From: Bacillota bacterium
GTDB lineage: Bacteria; Bacillota; Clostridia; Peptostreptococcales; Anaerovoracaceae
Assembly: GCA_017522185.1 (NCBI GenBank)
Contig: JAFWZZ010000005.1
Span: forward strand, 121,447-185,446
Reading direction: 5' to 3'
Length of the DNA: 64,000 nucleotides
Position 1 is the stretch's first letter, and each line of letters opens with the position of its first letter. The notes below the pieces were generated by a model. It searched no databases. It was not told where the DNA came from and saw only the letters and a list, made by a program, of their open reading frames with translations. The position numbers were made by a program, and so were the translations under genes. This document shows positions 26,354 to 35,078 of the stretch, in pieces.

Positions 26354-26899
26354 TCAGGAAGGTTCAACAAAAGCGACACCTAAGATATCGGCAACGGAAA
26401 GGGCCAGGTTGCGTCCAATGGCATCGATGTTGCCGCGGATCCAGTCGGCATCTTCTACGTTGTCGTGATAGGCCACTTCTACCAGAACGGCTGGCGCCTT
26501 TGTCCGGCGTAGTTCGGCCAGAGTCGTCGTCGGTACCACCGTAACCCGGGACGGGATCGGATAGATTAGTTTCAGGTTGTTGGCGATGATTTCCGCATCC
26601 CGGCGGCTGGCAGAAGAATCCCGGTAGTAGTAGGCGTCGGAACCGCGGAGCATGCCGGAGAGACTTTCTGGTGCAGCGTTGCTGTGAATGGCCAGATGAA
26701 AATCGTAGTTTCCTGCGTTGGATTCTGCGATGGAATTGCTTACCGTGCCGCCCGGGTTGTTGCGGCCAAAGGTGATGCCGCTGGCCCTAAGGTAGGGAAT
26801 CATGGCATCGGTAATCAGATTTGCGTAGTATTCCTCGTTGCCGCCGCCGGCGTACAGGTTGTACTGCTGGGTAGACGGGCTTAAAAATACACTGGGCAT
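26354..26899 (-). CDS. N-acetylmuramoyl-L-alanine amidase (Amidase_3)
   Basis: A 181-residue single-domain amidase of the Amidase_3 fold, which would cleave the amide between MurNAc and the stem peptide. The HLAIHSNAAP motif supplies a zinc histidine and VLVEVAYHDN the catalytic glutamate. The usual first motif DPGHGG is replaced by LSPSTQQYN, so the first zinc histidine is absent; I recall this substitution from other clostridial members, with EE in GGGNEEYY as possible ligands. There is no signal peptide, so release may need lysis or mother-cell lysis. Confidence 0.85.
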   Translation of the reverse strand: MPSVFLSPSTQQYNLYAGGGNEEYYANLITDAMIPYLRASGITFGRNNPGGTVSNSIAESNAGNYDFHLAIHSNAAPESLSGMLRGSDAYYYRDSSASRRDAEIIANNLKLIYPIPSRVTVVPTTTLAELRRTKAPAVLVEVAYHDNVEDADWIRGNIDAIGRNLALSVADILGVAFVEPS

Positions 26900-27021
26900 G
26901 GGATGAATCCTCCAATCAAAATTTCTTCCCTCTATTTTATGCCAGGACGAGCAATTTGGTTACAATACACAAAAAAATATGTATTTTTTGTGTATTATCA
27001 ATGGGAAATTGCCAAATCCTA

Positions 27022-27050
27022 TTGAACGGAGGGGGCTTCTATGGTAGAAT
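27022..27050 (+). promoter_or_regulatory. Promoter of bipA
   Basis: TTGAAC (27022-27027) and TAGAAT (27045-27050) are spaced by 17 bases. Upstream, AATACACAAAAA and TTTTTGTGTATT (26964-26996) form a near-perfect AT-rich palindrome between the divergent amidase and bipA genes; it could be an operator. Confidence 0.6.
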
Positions 27051-27084
27051 ACACTTGTCAATTTATGTAATAAAGGAGAACTAC

Positions 27085-28956
27085 ATGGCAGACAAACAGA
27101 AAATCATTAACATCGCGGTCATTGCCCACGTTGACGCGGGAAAATCCACCCTGGTAGACGCCTTTCTGAACCAGAGCGGGGTTTTCAGAGCCAACGAGGA
27201 GGTTGCCGACTGCGTTATGGACAGTGATGACATCGAAAGAGAACGAGGCATCACCATTTACTCCAAGAACTGCTCCATCATGCATGGAGATGTGAAGATA
27301 AATATCGTAGACACACCGGGCCACGCGGACTTCTCTTCTGAAGTTGAGCGTATCATGAAGACGGTAGACACCGTGATCCTGCTGGTCGACTCCAGCGAAG
27401 GCCCGATGCCGCAGACCAGATTCGTGCTGAGCAAGTCCTTAGAACAGGGGCTGAATCCGATTTTGTTCATCAACAAAATCGACAAGAAGGACGCCCGTAT
27501 CGATGAAGTCGTAGACGAAGTATACGAGCTGTTTATGGACTTAAACGCCAACGACGAACAGCTGGACTTCCCAATCTTGTACGGTATTGCAAGACAGGGC
27601 ATCGCGGTGAGAGATCCGGAAGATGCGGCAGGCCTTTCCGTAGAAGAAGGCGGCGTCAAGATCAAGCATACGCCGGCAGGCTATGGCGGTCTGGACATCA
27701 CACCGCTTTTCGAGACCATCATCGACCACTGCGAAACTTATCCTGATCTGAGAGAAGAACCGCTGCAGCTGCAGGTTTCCACTTTAGGCTACGATGACTA
27801 TATCGGCAGACTGGGTATCGGACGCATCACCCAGGGCAGAATCAAAACCGGCCAGACTGTGGCAGTTGCCAAGGAAGACGGCCAGATCGTACAGCGAAAG
27901 ATCAATCAGGTCTTCGTGTACAGAGGCCTCAAGAGAATGGCGGTGGAAGAAGCCGAATGCGGCGATATCGTCGTGGTATCCGGTATTTCCGACATCTCTA
28001 TCGGCGAAACCATCTGCGACCCGGCAAATCCGCAGCCGATGGAAATGATCCACATCGAAGAGCCGACCCTGTCCATGAACTTCATGGTTAACAAATCCCC
28101 GTTTGCAGGCAAAGTCGGCAAATTCGTTACATCCAGACACATCAAAGAACGTCTGGAAAAAGAATTAGAAGTCAACGTCGGTCTCATGGTAGAAGAGACA
28201 GACTCAACAGACAGCTTCAAGGTTTCTGGCAGAGGGGAACTACATCTGTCTATTTTGATCGAAAACATGCGTAGAGAGGGCTACGAGCTGGCCGTTTCCA
28301 AACCGGAGGTCATCTACCACCGTGACGAAAACGGTAAGAAGCTGGAGCCGGTGGAAGAAGTGGTGATTTCCGTGCCGGACGAATACGCGGGAACCGTGAT
28401 TTCCAAGCTGAACCTGCGTAAGGGTATCATGGTTCAGATGTCCGGGGAAAACGGCTACTCCAAGCTGGAATACCACGTGCCGACAAGAGGCCTTCTGGGA
28501 TATAGAAGTGAGTTTATCAACGACACCCGCGGCGAAGGCACTATGGAACGTCGTTTCCTGGAATTCCAGCCATACAAAGGTGATATCCAGGGACGTACCA
28601 ACGGCGTTGTCATCGCCATTGAAGAGGGGGTTGCCACACCGTATGCGCTGGATAACATCAGCGAACGTGCCCAGATGTTCGTGGAACCTGGTACAAAGGT
28701 ATACGAAGGCATGATCGTAGGCATGAATTCCAGAAGCGACGACATGGAAGTGAACCCATGTAAGGCGAAGAAGGCGACCAATATGCGTGCGGCAGGTAAC
28801 GACGATGCGGTGAAGCTGTCGCCGCCGAGAATCTTCACCCTGGAAGAAGCGCTGGAATTCATCGAAGACGACGAACTGGTGGAAATCACACCGGATGATA
28901 TCAGACTCCGCAAGAAGCTGCTGAGAGAAATCGAAAGAAGAAGGGCGGGGCGTTAA
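27085..28956 (+). CDS. bipA: Translational GTPase TypA/BipA
   Basis: A 623-residue ribosome-associated GTPase of the EF-G family needed for late 50S assembly, especially in the cold. The G motifs are AHVDAGKST (G1), DIERERGITI (G2), DTPGHADF (G3) and NKIDKKDARIDEV (G4, a BipA signature). The C-terminal part has the BipA-specific STRGLLGYRSEF-like block (PTRGLLGYRSEFINDTRGEG). G1 has AGKS where most BipA have HGKT, which recalls ribosome-protection factors, but the rest is clearly BipA. The start is ATG 27085 after AAAGGAG; the open frame extends upstream without a ribosome site. Confidence 0.95.
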   Translation: MADKQKIINIAVIAHVDAGKSTLVDAFLNQSGVFRANEEVADCVMDSDDIERERGITIYSKNCSIMHGDVKINIVDTPGHADFSSEVERIMKTVDTVILLVDSSEGPMPQTRFVLSKSLEQGLNPILFINKIDKKDARIDEVVDEVYELFMDLNANDEQLDFPILYGIARQGIAVRDPEDAAGLSVEEGGVKIKHTPAGYGGLDITPLFETIIDHCETYPDLREEPLQLQVSTLGYDDYIGRLGIGRITQGRIKTGQTVAVAKEDGQIVQRKINQVFVYRGLKRMAVEEAECGDIVVVSGISDISIGETICDPANPQPMEMIHIEEPTLSMNFMVNKSPFAGKVGKFVTSRHIKERLEKELEVNVGLMVEETDSTDSFKVSGRGELHLSILIENMRREGYELAVSKPEVIYHRDENGKKLEPVEEVVISVPDEYAGTVISKLNLRKGIMVQMSGENGYSKLEYHVPTRGLLGYRSEFINDTRGEGTMERRFLEFQPYKGDIQGRTNGVVIAIEEGVATPYALDNISERAQMFVEPGTKVYEGMIVGMNSRSDDMEVNPCKAKKATNMRAAGNDDAVKLSPPRIFTLEEALEFIEDDELVEITPDDIRLRKKLLREIERRRAGR

Positions 28957-28957
28957 G

Positions 28958-29761
28958 ATGGATAAGACAATAGAAAAAACCATGGAAAAACTGACGGATG
29001 GGCTTTTTGATGTGGCAATGGCAGTGGTGATTCTCCTCATCGGTGCCATCCTAATCAAACTGCTGCTGCGGTTTACAAAGAAGATTCTGGAGAAATCCTC
29101 TTTAGACGAATCCGTGTACCTTTTTGTGATGCGGGCTGTGAAAATCGCCCTTTGGATCGTCCTTATCGTCGCTGTGCTGCCGATGATCGGTATTCCGGCG
29201 GCGTCCCTGGTAACCGTGCTGGGTGCAGGGGGTGCGGCCATCGCACTTGCACTGAAAGACAGTTTAGGAAACGTGGCAGGGGGTATATTAATATTAATCA
29301 ATAAACCTTTTGTCAAGGGTGATACCATCGAGCTGGCAGAAGTCACCGGCGTCGTAGATTCCATCGACCTTTTGACCACCCAGCTGCACACCTTTGACAA
29401 CAAAATCGTCACCGTTCCAAACGGAACCATCACAACCTCTGTACTGATCAACTACTCCAGAGAGGAACTGCGCAGGGTAGACTGCCAGTTTACCATCAGC
29501 TATGACTCGGATATCGCAAAGGCGAAAGAGCTGCTGTACAATGTTGCTGATTGCAACGAGCTGATTCTGAAGGACAGAGAGCCGGTAATCGGCGTGGCAG
29601 AACAGGGAGACAGTGGAATTTTACTGGATTTGAAAGTTTGGTGTTCCACTTCTGACTATTTTGATGTAAAATATTATCTGGAGGAAAATGTGAAAATTGC
29701 CTTTGATGAGGCTGGCATCGATATTCCGTATAAGACGATGGACGTTCACATTATCAAATAA
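28958..29761 (+). CDS. mscS: Small-conductance mechanosensitive channel
   Basis: A 267-residue MscS channel: three N-terminal membrane helices (about 15-120), with the glycine/alanine-rich pore helix VTVLGAGGAAIALALKDSLGNVAGGI, then the beta-rich cytoplasmic vestibule starting at FVKGDTIEL. It opens under membrane tension to release osmolytes. Its start lies one base after the bipA stop, so it is translated from the bipA mRNA. Confidence 0.95.
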   Translation: MDKTIEKTMEKLTDGLFDVAMAVVILLIGAILIKLLLRFTKKILEKSSLDESVYLFVMRAVKIALWIVLIVAVLPMIGIPAASLVTVLGAGGAAIALALKDSLGNVAGGILILINKPFVKGDTIELAEVTGVVDSIDLLTTQLHTFDNKIVTVPNGTITTSVLINYSREELRRVDCQFTISYDSDIAKAKELLYNVADCNELILKDREPVIGVAEQGDSGILLDLKVWCSTSDYFDVKYYLEENVKIAFDEAGIDIPYKTMDVHIIK

Positions 29762-29872
29762 TTTTTTTCTGAAACACTTTAACACGTTATCATTTTAATT
29801 TTTTTATACACCCACTGGTACGTATTGAGGGGACTCAGGGCGGCCAAAGGGAAGAGAAATGGGAGAAAAAAG

Positions 29873-32800
29873 ATGAAAGAAATTAAAAAATTTAAGAGAG
29901 TCCTTGTTGCGAACAGAGGCGAAATTGCGATCAGAATCTTTCGTGCCTGCAAAGAATTAGGCATCAGAACTGTAGCAATCTACTCCGAAGAAGACAAGAA
30001 TGCGCTGTTCAGAACAAAGGCTGACGAAGCTTATCAGATTGGTAAGGGAAAGGCACCGGTTGCTGCATATTTAGGCATCGACGAAATCATCGAGCTGGCA
30101 GTATCCAAGGGCGTTGACGCAATCCATCCGGGCTATGGTCTGTTATCCGAAAACGAAGACTTCGCGGCTGCATGTGAAGCTGCAGGTATCGAATTCATCG
30201 GACCTACTAAGGAAATGATGGGAAGCCTGGGCGATAAGATTCAGTCCAAGTTAGTTGCGATGAAGGTTGGCGTTCCAACCATCCCTGGTGTGGAAAAGGC
30301 AATCGAAACAGAAGAGGAAGCTGTTGAATTCGCAAGAAAGTGCGGCTACCCTGTTATGCTGAAGGCTGCTGCAGGCGGCGGCGGAAGAGGTATGAGAATC
30401 GTAAGATCCGAAGAAGACCTGCTGCCAGAATACAGAAGTGCAAAGAGCGAAGCCGGCAAGGCATTCGGTATCGATGACATCTTCATCGAAAAGTACTTAG
30501 AAAACCCTAAGCACATCGAAGTACAGATCTTAGGCGACAAGTACGGAAACGTTGTACATCTGTGTGAAAGAGACTGCTCCATCCAGAGAAGACACCAGAA
30601 GGTTATCGAATTCACACCTTCCCTGTGTCTGACAGAAAAGAAGAGAAAGGCGATCTGCGAAGACGCTCTGAAAATCGCAAGATCCGTAAACTATAGAAAC
30701 GCTGGTACCATTGAGTTCCTGATGGATAAGTATGACAACCACTATTTCATCGAAATGAACCCAAGAATCCAGGTAGAACATACTGTAACAGAAATGGTAA
30801 CAGGCATCGACCTGGTACAGTCCCAGATCCTGGTTGCACAGGGCTATCCACTGGACTCCGAAGAAATCGGTATCAAGAGCCAGAAGGACATCAAGATGAC
30901 AGGCTATGCAATCCAGTGCAGAATCACAACAGAGGACCCTGCTAACGGTTTTGCACCTGACACAGGCACAATCGAACTGTACAGATCCGCATCCGGCTAC
31001 GGTATCAGATTAGACGGCGGCAACGGCTTCACCGGCGCTGTGGTTTCCCCATACTACGACAGCTTACTGGTTAAGCTGACTGCTTATGCGAGATCCTTTG
31101 AAGCTGCTACAAACAAGGCAATCAGAGCCCTGAGAGAAACGGAAATCAAAGGCGTTAAGACGAACATCGGCTTCCTGCTGAACGTACTGAACCACCCAAC
31201 TTTCCGTGCAGGTAAGTGTGATACTACATTTATCGCAAACAACCCTGAACTGATGAACATCAGAAAGGTTGATGACAGAGAACTGAAGATTCTGAACTAC
31301 ATTGGTGACAAAGTTGTCAACGAAACAAAGGGTAAGAAGCCGCAGTTCAGCGTGCCTGTATTCCCTAAGATTCCGATGACAGAAATCAACACCCTGTCCG
31401 GCACAAAACAGCTGCTGGATATGAAGGGTCCTGAAGCAGTTGCAAAATGGACATTAGACCAGAAGAAACTGTTAATCACGGATACAACCATGAGAGACGC
31501 ACAGCAGTCCCTGATGGCTACAAGAGTCAGAACTATCGACATGGAAAAGATTGCACCTGCTGTTGCTTTATACGGCAAAGACCTGTTCTCCTTAGAAATG
31601 TGGGGCGGTGCAACCTTTGACACTTCCTTCAGATTCCTAAAGGAAAACCCATGGGAAAGATTAGAAACCCTGAGAACAAAGATTCCAAACGTAATGTTCC
31701 AGATGCTGATCAGAGGTGCCAATGCGGTAGGTTATAAGAACTATCCTGACAACGTAATCAGAGAATTCGTGAAGGAAGCTGCGAAATCCGGTATCGACGT
31801 ATTCCGTATCTTCGACTCCCTCAACTGGATTCCAGGTATGGAAGTTGCACTGGAAGAAACACTGAACCAGGGCAAGCTGGCAGAAGCATGTCTGTGCTAC
31901 ACTGGCGATATCTTAGATGACAGCAGAACAAAGTATAACTTAGACTACTACATCAGAATGGCTAAGGAACTGGAAAAGAGAGGTTCCCATATGCTGGGTA
32001 TCAAGGACATGTCCGGTCTGCTGAAGCCAATGGCTGCTTACAAGCTGGTACACGCACTGAAAGAAGAAGTTGGCATGCCAATTCACTTACATACACATGA
32101 TACTTCCGGTAACGGTGTTGCAACAATCCTGATGGCAGCACAGGCCGGCGTAGACGTAGTAGACGCAGCATTCAACAGTATGTCCGGACTGACTTCCCAG
32201 CCGGCTCTGAACTCCGTTGTTGCGGCATTAGAAAACTCCGACAGAGATACAGGTATCGGTCTGGACGGTATCCAGAAGATTTCCGAATACTGGAGAGACG
32301 TAAGACCTGTTTACAAGAAGTTCGAATCTGACCTGGTAACATCCACAGCGGAAATCTACAAGTACGAAATCCCTGGCGGTCAGTACTCCAACCTGAAGCC
32401 ACAGGTTGAATCCTTCGGCTTAGGCCACAAGTTCCAGGAAGTAAAGGATATGTATAAGTCCGTAAACCAGATGCTGGGAGATATCGTAAAGGTAACACCA
32501 TCCTCCAAGGTAGTTGGTGACCTGGCAATCTTCATGGTACAGAACGGTATGACACCTGAAAACATCCTGGAAAAGGGTCAGGGCATCGACTTCCCAGACT
32601 CCACAGTATCCTACTTCGAAGGTATGATGGGTCAGCCGGAAGGCGGATTCCCAGAAGACCTGCAGAAGCTGGTTCTGAAGGATAAGGAACCAATCACATG
32701 CAGACCTGGTGAATTATTACCGGATGAAGATTTCGAATACATCAGAAGCGGCCTGCAGAAACACTTCGACTTAGAAGGTACTGATCAGGAAGTCATCAGT

Positions 32801-33349
32801 TACGTGATGTATCCAAAGGTATACGAAGATTATCAGAACAGCCTGAAGAAAGACGGTAACTTCAGATACATGGGTTCCGACATCTTCTTCCACGGCTTAG
32901 AAGAAGGCGAAACCTGCGAAGTAAAGTTAGAAGAAGGTCACGTTCTGGTTATCAAGTTACACGAAATCAGAGGTCTGGATGCAGAAGGTAAGAGAGACCT
33001 GGTATTCGAAGTAAACGGTAACAGAAGAATCATCAAGATCAAGGACAACGACATGGCTTCTTCCGTACACGCTGTAGCGACAGCACGTATGGCAGACGAA
33101 AACAATCCAATGGAAGTTGGCGCAAACATCCCAGGTAACATCATCAAGGTTCTGGTATGCGAAGGTGAAACTGTAGCTGAAAAGCAGCCTATCGCAGTCA
33201 TCGAAGCTATGAAGATGGAAACAAACATCCTGGCAACTGCAGACGGTATCGTAGATACAATCTACGTAGACGAAGGTCAGCAGGTAAAGGCCGGCGAACT
33301 GGTTGTGAAGCTGAGAGAAGCTGAAACAGAAGCAAAAGAAGAAAAATAA
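29873..33349 (+). CDS. pyc: Pyruvate carboxylase
   Basis: A 1158-residue single-chain pyruvate carboxylase that makes oxaloacetate from pyruvate, bicarbonate and ATP. The biotin carboxylase half starts with VLVANRGEIAIRIFRACKELGI and has the ATP-binding AAAGGGGRGMR. The carboxyltransferase barrel has TTMRDAQQSLMATR and QPALNSVVAALE. The C-terminal biotin carrier has EAMKMET with biotinylated Lys near residue 1114. The length is normal. The start is ATG 29873 after GGGAGA; a longer frame begins upstream at 29825. Strong codon bias suggests high expression. It provides anaplerosis and complements PPDK. Confidence 0.97.
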   Translation: MKEIKKFKRVLVANRGEIAIRIFRACKELGIRTVAIYSEEDKNALFRTKADEAYQIGKGKAPVAAYLGIDEIIELAVSKGVDAIHPGYGLLSENEDFAAACEAAGIEFIGPTKEMMGSLGDKIQSKLVAMKVGVPTIPGVEKAIETEEEAVEFARKCGYPVMLKAAAGGGGRGMRIVRSEEDLLPEYRSAKSEAGKAFGIDDIFIEKYLENPKHIEVQILGDKYGNVVHLCERDCSIQRRHQKVIEFTPSLCLTEKKRKAICEDALKIARSVNYRNAGTIEFLMDKYDNHYFIEMNPRIQVEHTVTEMVTGIDLVQSQILVAQGYPLDSEEIGIKSQKDIKMTGYAIQCRITTEDPANGFAPDTGTIELYRSASGYGIRLDGGNGFTGAVVSPYYDSLLVKLTAYARSFEAATNKAIRALRETEIKGVKTNIGFLLNVLNHPTFRAGKCDTTFIANNPELMNIRKVDDRELKILNYIGDKVVNETKGKKPQFSVPVFPKIPMTEINTLSGTKQLLDMKGPEAVAKWTLDQKKLLITDTTMRDAQQSLMATRVRTIDMEKIAPAVALYGKDLFSLEMWGGATFDTSFRFLKENPWERLETLRTKIPNVMFQMLIRGANAVGYKNYPDNVIREFVKEAAKSGIDVFRIFDSLNWIPGMEVALEETLNQGKLAEACLCYTGDILDDSRTKYNLDYYIRMAKELEKRGSHMLGIKDMSGLLKPMAAYKLVHALKEEVGMPIHLHTHDTSGNGVATILMAAQAGVDVVDAAFNSMSGLTSQPALNSVVAALENSDRDTGIGLDGIQKISEYWRDVRPVYKKFESDLVTSTAEIYKYEIPGGQYSNLKPQVESFGLGHKFQEVKDMYKSVNQMLGDIVKVTPSSKVVGDLAIFMVQNGMTPENILEKGQGIDFPDSTVSYFEGMMGQPEGGFPEDLQKLVLKDKEPITCRPGELLPDEDFEYIRSGLQKHFDLEGTDQEVISYVMYPKVYEDYQNSLKKDGNFRYMGSDIFFHGLEEGETCEVKLEEGHVLVIKLHEIRGLDAEGKRDLVFEVNGNRRIIKIKDNDMASSVHAVATARMADENNPMEVGANIPGNIIKVLVCEGETVAEKQPIAVIEAMKMETNILATADGIVDTIYVDEGQQVKAGELVVKLREAETEAKEEK

Positions 33350-33372
33350 TAAGACCGAAAGGTGTATTTGAA

Positions 33373-33402
33373 GAGGGAGAGGCGGGAGCTTCTCCCTTTT
33401 TG
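33373..33402 (+). terminator. Terminator after pyc
   Basis: GGGAGA (33375-33380) pairs with TCTCCC (33391-33396), followed by TTTTT. The stem is short but the position and T tract fit. Confidence 0.75.
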
Positions 33403-33434
33403 CGGTCTGATTTAGAAACTATGGAGAATTTTAC

Positions 33435-33465
33435 TTGACCTTCCGCCTTGTGGAGGGTTTATGAT
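33435..33465 (+). promoter_or_regulatory. MerR-type promoter with 19-bp spacer and dyad
   Basis: TTGACC (33435-33440) and TATGAT (33460-33465) are 19 bases apart, the long spacer used by MerR-activated promoters. The near-palindrome ACCTTCC-N7-GGAGGGT (33438-33458) fills the spacer. It lies directly before the MerR gene, indicating autoregulation. Confidence 0.75.
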
Positions 33466-33504
33466 GTGTACAGAACCATCAAAGACAGAAGGGGGAATCT
33501 GGTC

Positions 33505-34155
33505 ATGAAGATTCATGAAGTGGAAAGCCGGACCGGCATCACGAAGAAGAATATCCGGTTCTACGAGGAACAGCGTCTTCTGAACCCAAAACGTAACACG
33601 GAGAACGGATACCGGGAGTATAGTGAGGAAGATGTGATGATATTGCAGCGGATTAAGTTCATGCGGAAGCTTGGCGTTTCCATAGAAGAAATCCGCCAGA
33701 TGCTGTCAGGTCATCATACCGTTGGGGATGGGATGGGACGACATCTAATTACGTTGGAACGAGAAAAAGAGAATCTAAACCATTCCATCGCAATCTGTAA
33801 AGAACTGGTGGAAATACAGAGGCCTTTGGGGGAATTCGATGTGACCGAAATCCTGTATCAGATGGAAGAAATCGAGGCTGCGGGGGCTACTTTCAAGGAC
33901 AAACAGAAGGAGGACATCCGTGTGCAGTATGTCGTTCCAGTGGTCATCGCGGCTTTAGCAATCGCCTTCATCGCAGGCGGCATTGCTTTGATTATTTGGT
34001 CCTATGGGGCTTATCCGGAAGATGCACCGCCTATGGCTTTTGTGGTGTTCTGTGTATTACTGCTGCTAGGTGTTGCGGGCGGCATTGTTCTGGCTCTGAT
34101 ACAGAGAATCCGGGAAATTGGGAAAGGAGAGGTGCATGATGCGAGACGATACTAA
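33505..34155 (+). CDS. MerR-family regulator with two membrane helices
   Basis: A 216-residue protein. Residues 1-70 are a MerR winged helix (HEVESRTGITKKNIRFYEEQRLL and NGYREYSEEDVMILQRIKFMRKLGVSIEEIRQML). A dimerisation coiled coil extends to about residue 140. Two membrane helices follow (VVPVVIAALAIAFIAGGIAL and FVVFCVLLLLGVAGGIVLAL). The C-terminus RIREIGKGEVHDARRY resembles those of the two small membrane proteins encoded next. A membrane-attached MerR protein could sense an envelope or membrane signal. The start is ATG 33505 after GGGGG; an upstream in-frame ATG at 33448 lies in the promoter region. Confidence 0.85.
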   Translation: MKIHEVESRTGITKKNIRFYEEQRLLNPKRNTENGYREYSEEDVMILQRIKFMRKLGVSIEEIRQMLSGHHTVGDGMGRHLITLEREKENLNHSIAICKELVEIQRPLGEFDVTEILYQMEEIEAAGATFKDKQKEDIRVQYVVPVVIAALAIAFIAGGIALIIWSYGAYPEDAPPMAFVVFCVLLLLGVAGGIVLALIQRIREIGKGEVHDARRY

Positions 34156-34399
34156 ACAGAATAAGAAGAAAAAAGGCGCGTGGATTTGTGCGCTGGTTGT
34201 GATTGGTGCAGCGCTGGCCTACCTTGCTTTCGCACTGATTCCACTTGTCAGCGAAAGCTTTGGAGATGGTTTTGTGATAGCGTTTCTGATACTTTACGGA
34301 TTGATTTTCCTGACAATTATTGCTGGCGTTTTGATTGCCCTGTACCAAAGGTTGAAAGAAATCGAAGGCGGTGAAGAGGAAGATGCGAAGAAATATTGA
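34136..34399 (+). CDS. Small membrane protein with shared C-terminal motif (first)
   Basis: An 87-residue protein with a basic N-terminus (TKQNKKKKG) and two membrane helices (about 16-38 and 46-68). It ends in the tail LYQRLKEIEGGEEEDAKKY. I do not recognise a named family. The start is one of two adjacent ATGs (34136 or 34139) after AAGGAG, overlapping the MerR gene by 20 bases. The tail is homologous to the tails of the MerR protein and of the next gene, suggesting a common binding partner or membrane-proximal module. Confidence 0.7.
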   Translation: MMRDDTKQNKKKKGAWICALVVIGAALAYLAFALIPLVSESFGDGFVIAFLILYGLIFLTIIAGVLIALYQRLKEIEGGEEEDAKKY

Positions 34400-34649
34400 C
34401 GAAGCCGCACAGGAGAAAAGACGCAGGGAAGCATGGCACAGTGCATGGCTGGCCAGTGGATGGATGCTGCTCACAGGCATACTCATCTTGTTGCTGCGTA
34501 GCCATTTTCAAATTCGCGGACTGGGCGGATTTCTGATGCTATGCACGGCGATCATCAATTTCGGGGGAATTGCCCCCGTGTGGATATTACTGAAAACGAG
34601 GCTAAAAGAGATTGAAGGAGGAGAAGAAGATGCTGCTACTGAATATTAA
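34383..34649 (+). CDS. Small membrane protein with shared C-terminal motif (second)
   Basis: An 88-residue protein with a very basic, helical N-terminus (MRRNIDEAAQEKRRREAWH), two membrane helices (about 25-45 and 50-72) and the tail KTRLKEIEGGEEDAATEY. It is a paralogue in layout of the preceding gene. It overlaps that gene by 17 bases and the next by 20, so the four-gene set is translationally coupled. No function can be assigned. Confidence 0.7.
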   Translation: MRRNIDEAAQEKRRREAWHSAWLASGWMLLTGILILLLRSHFQIRGLGGFLMLCTAIINFGGIAPVWILLKTRLKEIEGGEEDAATEY

Positions 34650-34941
34650 CTATGTACCGGGAAAGGAAATCGATGCACTTGGACTGGTAAAAGGCACTGT
34701 CGTACAGTCTAAAAATATCGGAAAGGACTTTATGGCTGGCATGAAGACCATCGTCGGCGGCGAGCTGGCCGGCTATACGGAAATGCTGGTAGAAGCGCGT
34801 CAGATTGCAACGAAGCGAATGGTGGACGAGGCTATGGCCATGGGTGCAGATGCCGTGATCAACGTGAAATATGGGTCTTCTGCATTGATGCAGGGTGCTG
34901 CCGAAATCGTGGCATACGGCACAGCCGTGAAATATAAGTAA
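34630..34941 (+). CDS. YbjQ-family (PF01906) protein
   Basis: A 103-residue YbjQ-type protein with the family stretches VKGTVVQSKNIGKDFMAGMKTIVGGELAGYTEMLVEAR and MGADAVINVKYGSSALMQGAAEIVAYGTAV. The family is annotated as putative heavy-metal-binding on weak grounds and forms pentamers in known structures. The start is ATG 34630 after AAGGAGGAG; it overlaps the preceding gene. Being last in the MerR operon, it may be an effector of the same response. Confidence 0.9.
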   Translation: MLLLNINYVPGKEIDALGLVKGTVVQSKNIGKDFMAGMKTIVGGELAGYTEMLVEARQIATKRMVDEAMAMGADAVINVKYGSSALMQGAAEIVAYGTAVKYK

Positions 34942-34945
34942 TCTT

Positions 34946-34973
34946 AAAAAGCACTGCGCGCAGTGCTTTTTTT
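34946..34973 (+). terminator. Terminator of the MerR-YbjQ operon
   Basis: AAAAAGCACTGC and GCAGTGCTTTTT form a 12-bp stem followed by T residues. Confidence 0.95.
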
Positions 34974-34995
34974 CATGGTCTCATGCTCCAACTTC

Positions 34996-35024
34996 TTGAC
35001 ATATGCTATGGAACTTTATAAAAT
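34996..35024 (+). promoter_or_regulatory. Sigma-A promoter of the OFA transporter gene
   Basis: A perfect TTGACA (34996-35001) and TAAAAT (35019-35024) are 17 bases apart. The leader carries a perfect dyad TTTGATG-N6-CATCAAA (35041-35060), a possible operator or hairpin, before the ribosome site AAAAGGAG. Confidence 0.85.
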
Positions 35025-35078
35025 GAAAGTTAGGAAAAAGTTTGATGCTGTGACATCAAAGGAAAAGGAGTCGGTTTT

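Noticed and set aside
26956-27084. Extended N-terminus of BipA
   Set aside because: The extra 43 codons contain the predicted promoter and no ribosome site, while ATG 27085 has AAAGGAG and matches the family start.
28240-29451. 403-residue frame antisense to bipA and mscS
   Set aside because: Low-complexity serine- and hydrophobic-rich translation opposite two firm genes, with no ribosome site.
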